From Pocillopora verrucosa (Eukaryota > Cnidaria > Anthozoa > Scleractinia > Pocilloporidae), in contig NC_089313.1 in NCBI RefSeq assembly GCF_036669915.1, positions 16,111,575 to 16,175,574 on the forward strand: DNA of 64,000 nt, read 5' to 3'. Shown here piece after piece: positions 55,455 through 64,000 of this stretch; position 1 is the first letter of the stretch, and every line of letters starts with the position of its first letter. The notes below the pieces were generated by a model. The model did no database searches and was not told the DNA's origin. It saw nothing but the letters and a program-made list of their open reading frames with translations. The position numbers and the translations under genes were made by a program.

Positions 55455-58400
55455 ATGATGCGCGAACGAGCGGGATATAGAGCCGCTCCGGAAGAAGATG
55501 GCAGCGAATCTTTATCTCCAAATTCGCGATCACGCGTTAAGTATCAAGGAAATCGATTCTGTAATGGGAAACTGTGCGCGATCTTTCTAACGTTATCCAT
55601 TGCTCTTGGTGCAGTTGTCTTGTTCATTTTCTCTGCATTCGTCCATGCATCTGATAGCGAAATTGAATTTTATCGTCGAGCCGTGAACTATGTCACAGGA
55701 GATCGATTTGCCCGATCAACAGAGACCGAGAAAGATTTCCCGCACAAACACATCCTATTACCGAAGGATATAAAACCAGAAAGATATCAAGTGTACCTTC
55801 ATCCAAACTTATCAAGCTTCGATTTTCACGGAGGGGTGAAAATCGATGTGGTCTGCGAGAAACCGACAAGAAATATTCTTCTACATGTCAAACACCTGAA
55901 GATCACAAGCTATGGTGTTCAGGATTCTAGTCGCAACCACCTTCCTGTGTTACGAGTGGCAGAAAGCAAGAAGCTAGAGCAATATCTGGTTGAGATGAAA
56001 GATGAGCTGAAGGAAGGCGAAAAATACACTGTGAACCTTCAATTTAATGGTCATTTGTCGAACACAATGACAGGATTTTACAAGAGTTCGTACAAGACCA
56101 AGAGCGGAGAAGTCAGGTAATATTTCTATTCTTAACCCTTTCACTCCCAGTGGTGATTAACATGTAACGTCTCCCAATAATATCCATAGGTTATCCAGCA
56201 AAAAGGTATTGAGAATTTTCAAACTTATCAGGTGGAAGTTGTCATCTTGCTCTGACACCAACTTCTCGTAATAATTTACAAGGAAATGTGTAAATGCTAA
56301 ATGGGAGAATTTGCAATCAGATTTTGGGAGTTAAAGGCTTAATTCATTATAATCGTGAATTAGATGAAGGTGAATTGATCGTTCTAACGTAACCCTCCGT
56401 CGAAGCAAAATTTTTGTTGAAGCCTTGACAGGGGTTTAAGCTTGAACGTCAGATTTTCGAGATTCCCGGTGTCATTTTACCTTGAGTAATTTCACGTTGA
56501 TACGCAACTAACATGTACCCGTAATCAAAACACAACAGTTTCGCTAGAAATTATTTGCGTAATTATCTTATTCATAAATGCCTTTCACGGTGATCTCCTG
56601 ACGCAGACTTTTCTTTAATTGTCAATATCAAATTAGGCCAGAAGCATATAACCAAGCAGGTTATAAGCTTGTGGTAAAGCAATTAGATTGTTAAAAAAAT
56701 AAAGCTAACAACAATTGGCGATTAATAGCAGGGCAAGATTCTTCATGGACGTATTTTTGTCATACATGACTATGACAGTTTAGTGACGGAGGTTTCATCT
56801 CGTTGGACTAAGCGGCTCTTTTGACTTGTTTCTGTCAATGCGGTGGGGTGGGACCGGTTTAAGAACTACGATGTAGAAGCAATTTTTTTTCTTGTAGATC
56901 GCTTTGTTGACAACCACCTCAACTATTACTTGTTCATTCATTTTTTCAAGGTACATGGCAACGACCCAATTTGAAGCCACGGACGCCCGAGCCGCCTTTC
57001 CCTGTTTTGACGAGCCCGAGTTCAAATCACAATTCATCGTCACCTTGGTGCACGAGAAGGGATACTCAGCCCTTTCCAACATGCCTGTGGAAAAGGTCAT
57101 CACACGTGACGACGGCTTCATGGAGAGCCACTTTAAGGAGAGTGTCAAGATGAGTACTTATTTACTGGCCTTCATCGTGTGTGATTTTGCTTACAAGGAA
57201 ACGCACTCTAAAGCTGGGAAGAAGGTTGGTGTCATTGAAGCCATAAAATGTTTGCATTTCTCAGTTGTCCTTTGCTTACTTTTGCTAACCGTCAGCGCTT
57301 TCACAAATCCTCACATAGTTTATTCCCTGTGGGGGTCCCAAGACGGGGGACCCGTTAGTGAGAAGGGGACTAAGAGCGTGGGGGTCTTATAAGACAGGAA
57401 GGACTTATTAGAAAGGGGGTCTTCTAAGACAGAAGGGTCGTATTACAGCGGGGGCCATATTAGATAGAAGGGGCTTGTTAAAGAGAGGGTCTGAATCGAT
57501 AGATGAGTTTGTTCTAGATTTCTGACTAGCTTAAATTGGAAAAGCAGATCTCTTCTGATGCCTGTTATTGCGCCCAAAATACACCACAAATCTTCGTGTA
57601 CTCCTTCCCATAAAATCAGGTGGCAATTTAAAACAACTTTACTCGGCCGCAGAAGATTTTCTGTTCTTTTTCCCTTCTCTCGTCACCTCTATAAGTGTGC
57701 GTCACGGACGCTTCGTGGCTCATTTAAAAGGACAACCACTGAGTAGAAGGTTCAAAAAACTTTTGTCTTCTAATTCAAAGTTTCCTCGTTCTTTGTAAAT
57801 GCATTATTGTTTAGTACAAGTACTTGATGTTTTCTTTCAGATTCGAGTTTGGTCCAGAAAGGATGCTATCGAAAGCACGAGATTGGCCGTCAGTGTGGCA
57901 GAAAACGTCCTGAATTATTACGAGGAGTTCTTCAATATACCATACCCTCTGCCTAAGATGGGTAGGTTGAAGATGTTAAAAGAGATATGTTCAATTTATT
58001 GATCCACAGGGAGACAAAGGAAAAACTGAATCCCACGAGAAGATATGAACCTTGCGCACCCGTTCCAGCTCCCCGGTAAACTCTCTATTAAAAGAAATAG
58101 TTTGGACCTCAAGAAGTAGAGAATTGTTATATGTTTGGAATTTTTTTGCGTCAAACTTTCAAACTAAACGTTTTCCTATTCATAATTTTTTTCACTCCGC
58201 AGACTTGGTTGCTGTGCCTGATTTCGCGGCTGGAGCGATGGAAAACTGGGGACTACTCACTTTCCGCGAAACTTACCTGCTGAGTGACCCGGCCTCTGCT
58301 AGCGCCGCTGACAAACAGGATGTAGCCGTAGTGGTGTCTCACGAGCTTGCGCACCAGTGGTTTGGTAACCTGGTCACTATGAAGTGGTGGAATGACTTGT

Positions 58401-61400
58401 GGCTCAACGAAGGCTTCGCTAACTATGTGGAATACATCGGAACGGATCATTTCCGAAAGGATTGGAAAGTGGTAAACTTGGATCCGTAAAAGTGCTCACA
58501 GTGCAAGTTTAGTAGTGATATAGAACAAGAATTTCGGGGAGCGCTGCAGTTGGATTTCTTACGTAGCTTAAAGGAATGCACAGGCGGATTTATCTGTGAA
58601 TAGATCCTGTAGCTTAAGTAATTGTCGGAACACTTCCGCTGAACCTTTAATATCAGAGAACGCTCCGACGGAATAGTATAGCGCAGCACGAGGGATGTTG
58701 GGATTGTAAGGCACTGAGGCACTGTGATTTGATCTGAGGGTGTCATACGTGATTTCACGGCACAGTTTTAGTGAATCAGGTTTTATTTGTGTAATTGCAG
58801 CATCGAGAGGCAGCTTTTTGCCATAACCAGTGTTGGGACCGTGAGATTCTAAGGCTCTATGACTTTAAGTTAAAGCATCAAAAGTGATTCTGCCTGGTAA
58901 TTTCAGTCAATGCGGTTCCATATGTAATTGCTGCATTGCTGGGTAACCGTTTTCCATACCCATTAACTATGCAGTGTGAAATACACCACGGTTTTTAAGA
59001 CGCGGTTGCCTGATTGTCAGTGCTCTGGACTCCTATCTGTTACCCCATGGTACAGAAATCAGGAAAAGCACGAGAGGCCTTTTGAGTCAGTCTCGCATGC
59101 ATACTCGGTTTTTTTTGTAGTTGTTGAAAAATATCGAATAATCAGAGAAGCGCATACCTCAAGCTGCATACCTTTCGATCATGTCACGATTAAATTTTAT
59201 TTTTAATCAATGCCTTTGTACGATTTGATTTCATTTGTTTTTCTGACTCTTTCTTCATTCATGTTGCAGCTGGAGCAGTTTGTTGCACACACATTACAGA
59301 CAGCATTGTCCGCTGACAGTATGGCCAACACTCACCCCATATCCGTCCCGGTCAAGAATCCCTCTCAGATCACGGAGATCTTTGACAGCATCTCTTATGA
59401 CAAAGTAAGATCCTACAATACATGATTCACCTTGTGTGATAAGATTTTACAACGTGTTTTACACGAAGACGTTGGTGGGTAGTAGTGAAAGTTTCAGCGG
59501 TGTAAGGTGGATGTTCCATTCGAAGACGTGAGGATGCTACAATGGCATCAGGTTATTTATAGTATTACAGATTATCACAGTTATCAACAAACAATGAGGT
59601 TGGGGGGGAGGAGTAGTCACGTGCATCCTAGGGACTCCCTCCCCCTTTGTCCGGAAGGTGGTGTACTTCATGTTTGTGGGCGGTGTCTCCATTTTATCGT
59701 GGGTGTTGTCTATACAGTGCGTGGGTATGAATCTCTAGTTACTAGTAATTATATTCTGTAACCATAGCTCAATACTCCCTCTTATACTTTTTAAAGGTTG
59801 CCTCATTCAACACTTACCTGACCTTTTCCTTTTGCAGGGTTCTTCCATTATTCGTATGCTTAGAAGTTTTATTGGAGACAAGAATTTCCAGAAAGGATTG
59901 GAGGTGTTTACTGATTCTTTCAATTGGCCATGAATTTATCCTTTAAAAATTTCCTTAAATCTCAATTTGTTGGTTTCACTTTTATTTTCAGCTTTATCTG
60001 AATCGTCACAAGTATGCTAATGCAGCCGCTGATGACCTATGGAGCGCTTTGAGTGAGGTAAATATGCGGATGAAACATACTGAAAGGCGCCAAAATATTT
60101 TGTGTCATTTTTTATGGTGGGTCAGGTTCTCGGTCAGCAGAGACGAGCCAGAAAGAGAGCGCACGTCGAGCATGCGCTGGAGATCAATTTTAGCAGCCCG
60201 CGCACCAATTTCCCGCCCAAAATTTCAAAAGAAAGCAAAAGAAACAATCGCAGTCCGGCAAAATAAGCAAACATTAATTGAAACGGTTATAAAATTCTGT
60301 ATGTGAAAAAAAAATAGGGAAAGAGTAAACTTGAGACTTTTCGTACTCAAAGCTTGTTCAAGTGCGGGTATCCTGTTTAATTACCGTTCCGTTTTGAGCT
60401 TTACCAAAAAAGGTATACGCCTCTAAAACACCGGGACTTACTGGCTTGTGTGTTTGTTTGTAACTCGTGCGAGACAACTTGGTTCTGATAGCCTGAAAGC
60501 GCGGCACGTAATCATTGCAACGTTAGCATATGCGCAGACGTCTGACCACTGCCTCCGTAGCCCTTGTTTCCTCTCGTTTTTTACTGGTCACTCTGGAGCC
60601 TGGAATAGGCTAGTATTCACATAGGATTCAGTAAGGAAAAAAAAACAAGAAAGAGGCAGTTATGATGAATCAAGAAGGAACAGGGAGGGCTGAAAATGTA
60701 CAAGATTGACTCGGGTCACAACTTACCATGAACAGGAAAACAGGCTGAATATAGTAAGATTTACAAACCTCAAGTAGCTTGTTTTAATTTTACGTAAGCC
60801 TTTCTTCTGTGCTCCCAACAGTTGTGTACCTGTAGGAAATTCAGGTGTTTTACCTTTGTTTTTTTACTAAGATCTGCAAGGATCTCGATGTAAAAGCTAT
60901 CATGGACACATGGATTAAACAGAAAGGGTACCCTGTGGTCTACATCGCGGAGAATAGCGCTCAAGCGAGAGATGGCTCTAAAAAGTTGTTCGCAACTCAG
61001 AAACGATTCTTACGAGACATTAGACAAGGAACAAAACAATACGATGACGAGTCTAAAGGGTATGTTTTGGACTGATATACTGGAGCTTGACCTTACAAAG
61101 GAAATAAATAACGATAAACCTCAAATTAGACATCTTAAACTTTGATATTGTAACTTAAAAGTCGTAACTTATGGCATTTACAGTTTACGTTGTAGTCAGG
61201 TTGGTCAATTAATTTCAGACATATGCTTCAAATCATTCAGTAGTCAACATGACGAGGTTTTCTTTTCGTCATCTTGAAATATAGTTCATGAAATTTATAT
61301 ATGTACATTTTGTGTCCACGTTTATTGGATACGTTTTGTAGTTATCAATGGCACATACCGCTGACATATGTGACGTCGCAAAACCCTCATAAGCAACATA

Positions 61401-63594
61401 CGGTGTGGATGAAGAAGGAAAATGGTGAGTGAGGACTGGAAATAAGGTGGATATGCTCTTGAAATTAGTATGCGGTTGTCCATTTTCGTATTCGTAAAAT
61501 TGACGATGTTATTTTTTGTCTGTTCGGATTATAGAATACTGGAGTAATACAACGAGTAATATTGTACATACGAATGTGAGATTGTAAACTTAAAAAGTCG
61601 ATTTGAAAATTTAAATGAAAGCGTCAATAGTTTTTGCCATGCGAATGTAGCCTGTGCGATTAATACATTACTTTACGTTGGGTTATATATCAGGCGAGAG
61701 TGTACGTTTATTATATTTTTGGTAAAGATTAAATTTTATCCTTTTTGAATTTATTCACAGTTCACGTTCCGTCTGTCAAGAAGTACAAGTGGATCAAGGC
61801 AAACGTTGGGCAGACAGGATTTTATCGTGTAAACTACAGCAAAAAGAACTGGAACAATCTTGTCAAACAGCTCCAGAATAATCACAAGGTAAAGATATGC
61901 CATTTAAAAACACGTTTCCTCTGAGTGTTATGTAGTCAATAGCAAGGAATCACAATCGTCAATCACTCAGTGAAAATTCCAAGTAAATATAAGCAAACTG
62001 AGAGCCAAAAAAAGGGAATGATTAAGAAGTTGACCCTAATGTTTTAGACTAGTCATAGGGCTTGAAGTAAAATCAACGTGGCCCCAATTTATTTTGCCTC
62101 TTGATTGAAAATTGTCCTTTTATCAATCGTGGGTTGATAGATAAGTTTTATGGGCTGCCCATTACTGGAGATTTATGAGTGTCTGAACGACACGTCCTTC
62201 ACTGATGGCTTGTTCTCAGTGACTCTTCCAACATCTACTGTCGGCTTGAAAACGAGATTTCGTAGTCGAAACTATCTTAAACACTTGCATGTTGTGTGTT
62301 GAAAGGCTACAGCGCTCAAGTTTGAAATGACATGATATGATTACTTTCTGGATTTCACAACGGATACACTCCAATTTTTAGTTCCGTTGTTTTAATCAAG
62401 CCTGTTGTAATGAACCCTTTCTTCCGTGTGTGGGTCGTAAAATTTTCTTTTAACTGAAAGAAGATAGAATGTATCATGCGTTAAATATTTCTTATGATAA
62501 ATTATTAAACAAAGAACTTGGCTGAATGAGAGTTGATCAAGGGAAAGTTTGAATCCCAAAAGGAAATAATCATGTATATACTGGTTTGGACTAGATACAT
62601 CGAAGAACTGTCCAACGGCTTTCGACTCGAGAACCTCAATTCGATCCGATTACACGGAACACTCTGACCCTTACCATTACCATAGTCAACTGCCAAACGC
62701 GTCCAAACGTTTGTATGAAATTCCAAGAAAATCCAGTGATAACGATAACAAGTGACTGTTTTTATTTTAGGTTTTGGCTGCCGTGGATAGGAGCGGATTG
62801 ATTGATGATGCTTTTAACTTAGCCAGGTACGACAAGTAGTATGAAGTTGAGTTAGAGCGCATTTCGATTGACTTTCGTGTAAAAAGTAATTATGAAAGCC
62901 AATCACAGAGCTGGAAGATATCACTACAAGCCAATCAGAATTCAAATAAGTGAAGATGTAAACTACTCAAGGGTGAGAGATTGTTAGTGACCGAGTTACC
63001 GTTGCTTTGAGGTTTGAATTGGATTGGTTGAGAGGCTTGGTCAATCACAGAGCGGAATAAGGCAAAACCAATATTTTTCTGACACTTGATTGAAGATTGC
63101 TCCAACACTCATACAGACTGAAACAGTTGCCGAAAATCAGGAGGAAATGAGATCTCTACTCCGGGCCTCCGGCTGCGATTCAAAAACGTCTGTGCTGAAG
63201 CTCCATAGTGATGACGGGATGATTGGAGGATTTTCCTCTGGGAGGCTCACACTAGATTCTGACGTGGATTCAGGAACATATCATGTTGTTTATTATGATA
63301 ATTTTTTAACTTTCCTTGATCAAGATGGAGTAAAAAACACCCTTACACCTCCACCTTGTTTTGTTCTTGTAAAGCGAACAGTTGTATTTCCTAAACTTAA
63401 CGGATGAGTTGGCTAAAATCGCACTATCAATTTTGTCTGTATGCAGGGCTGGCCAACTGGACATGTCCACTGCATTGGGTCTGACGAATTACTTAGATAA
63501 GGAGAGAGAATACGTCCCATGGTCCTCTGCTCTCGGTCATTTGGGTTTCATTGGGTCAATGTTGACCATGCGTCCTTCATACGGATTCTACCGG
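55455..63594 (+). CDS. Aminopeptidase N-like M1 metalloprotease (paralog 2, partial at window end)
   Basis: Same family and topology as paralog 1. Exons in the window: 55455-56116, 56951-57224, 57841-57961, 58203-58471, 59270-59404, 59838-59903, 59992-60057, 60872-61059, 61342-61424, 61761-61888, 62771-62826, 63447-63594; 732 codons. The last exon ends at a gtaagt donor, so the gene continues past 64000. By comparison with paralog 1 about six exons (~240 residues, the end of the helical domain) are missing. Membrane segment about residues 41-63, GAMEN 363-367, HELAH 399-403, Glu422 in LNEGF, all intact. Exon lengths match paralog 1 exactly at eight places (274, 121, 135, 66, 66, 188, 83, 56, and then 148). 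Unlike paralog 1, its HELAHQ and WFGNL lie in one exon. ATG at 55455 is directly followed by another ATG. Confidence 0.93.
56133..56342 (-). repeat. Foldback/MITE-like repeat, family A
   Basis: Reversed family A copy 17 bp after exon 1 of aminopeptidase paralog 2. It starts ttaaccctttcactcccagt and ends tttgggagttaaaggctta. Confidence 0.75.
57345..57493 (+). repeat. 35-bp G-rich minisatellite
   Basis: Units begin at 57345, 57380, 57415, 57450 and 57485, a fixed 35-bp period, each opening with GGGGG (the last GAGGG) and carrying aagacag/gaagg in the middle. An extra ggggg start is at 57331. The array lies in intron 2 of aminopeptidase paralog 2 (57225-57840). Runs of G on the sense strand could form G-quadruplexes in the pre-mRNA. 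Confidence 0.85.
63090..63407 (+). other. Unexplained 105-codon intronic open frame
   Basis: An open frame lies wholly inside intron 11 of aminopeptidase paralog 2 (62827-63446). Its middle has balanced, coding-like composition ([20 protein letters not shown], then [20 protein letters not shown]), unlike the AT-rich noise frames elsewhere. I recognise no family. It could be an alternative exon, a fragment of a mobile element gene, or chance. Confidence 0.3.
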
Positions 63595-63759
63595 GTAAGT
63601 GGAGGGTTGAATATCGGAGTAGGGATTAAATGAAATTTAAAAAAACTTTCATTTGACAGTCGAACGTAGTCCTGGGATACACTGCTATTTTCCTCCTTCA
63701 CTTCTTTCTTTGATTGTTCAAAAAAAAAGAAGAAAAAAAAAATTCGTGCTTCCTTCTCA

Positions 63760-63890
63760 GCCAATCAGATGCAAATTAAAACCAAACTTTGTCACGCGCG
63801 TTTTTCCGCGCCTTAGTTCGGTCACGTGTGTTTACTTCTCGTTTCATTGGGCCTTCGTGATCATTGTGATCAGTATTTACGTATGTTTCA
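63760..63890. repeat. CCAAT/CATTGG-rich dispersed repeat
   Basis: Carries agccaatcagatgc, cacgtgtgtttact and tttcattgggccttcgtgat, matching the unit of the array at 24718-25040. It lies in the last intron visible in the window. Confidence 0.5.
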
Positions 63891-64000
63891 TGGGCTGTTG
63901 AAATGAATTTAGTTTTGCTCTAAGGACACTAGATTAAAGATTATAAAAGATTATAAGACACTAGATTATATCCAAAGAGACGCCAAGAGGAAAGAAAAAA

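Overview
This window is nuclear DNA from an animal. It has large multi-exon genes with GT-AG introns, AT-rich introns full of short dispersed repeats, no operons and no ribosome binding sites. The proteins are metazoan (UCKL1, LTV1, SMAP, MRGBP and M1 aminopeptidases). The repeat landscape (foldback elements starting TTAACCCTTT, tRNA-derived SINEs, CCAAT-rich degenerate repeats) together with the compact gene spacing most resembles an anthozoan cnidarian such as a stony coral. That assignment is an inference from recognition, not from a search.

Layout. 809-15429 (+): UCKL1, a uridine/cytidine-kinase-like protein with a uracil phosphoribosyltransferase-like domain, rebuilt here as 22 coding exons (513 aa). 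16745-18094 (-): an intronless ankyrin-repeat protein (449 aa). 19115-25891 (+): LTV1, a 40S ribosome assembly factor (14 exons, 457 aa). 27123-32402 (+): a SMAP-type ArfGAP (10 exons, 479 aa). 35947-38267 (-): a HIT-superfamily, GalT-like protein (4 exons, 398 aa). 38408-40695 (+): MRGBP, an NuA4/TIP60 subunit (4 exons, 167 aa), sharing a 140-bp bidirectional promoter with the GalT-like gene. 42309-54342 (-): a complete M1 aminopeptidase N-like ectoenzyme (19 exons, 974 aa). 55455 to beyond the window end (+): a second, divergently transcribed aminopeptidase N-like paralog, of which 12 exons (732 codons) lie in the window.

How the genes relate. They are mostly independent housekeeping genes: pyrimidine salvage, ribosome assembly, Arf GTPase control and chromatin. 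The exception is the head-to-head aminopeptidase pair, which is a local duplication. The paralogs share nearly all intron positions and exon lengths, but differ by one intron inside the zinc-binding signature and by one residue next to the GAMEN loop. Exon joins were all checked for reading frame: each of the six complete multi-exon genes sums to a whole number of codons with no internal stop.

Nothing here looks like a new defence or mobile system. The points most worth a second look are the aminopeptidase pair, a ~25-copy 46-bp minisatellite in one of its introns, a foldback element in the space between the two aminopeptidase genes, a shared ATGGCGGC promoter/start motif that makes a start codon in one gene and a tiny upstream ORF in another, a GC-AG intron in LTV1, and an unexplained intronic ORF near the right edge.
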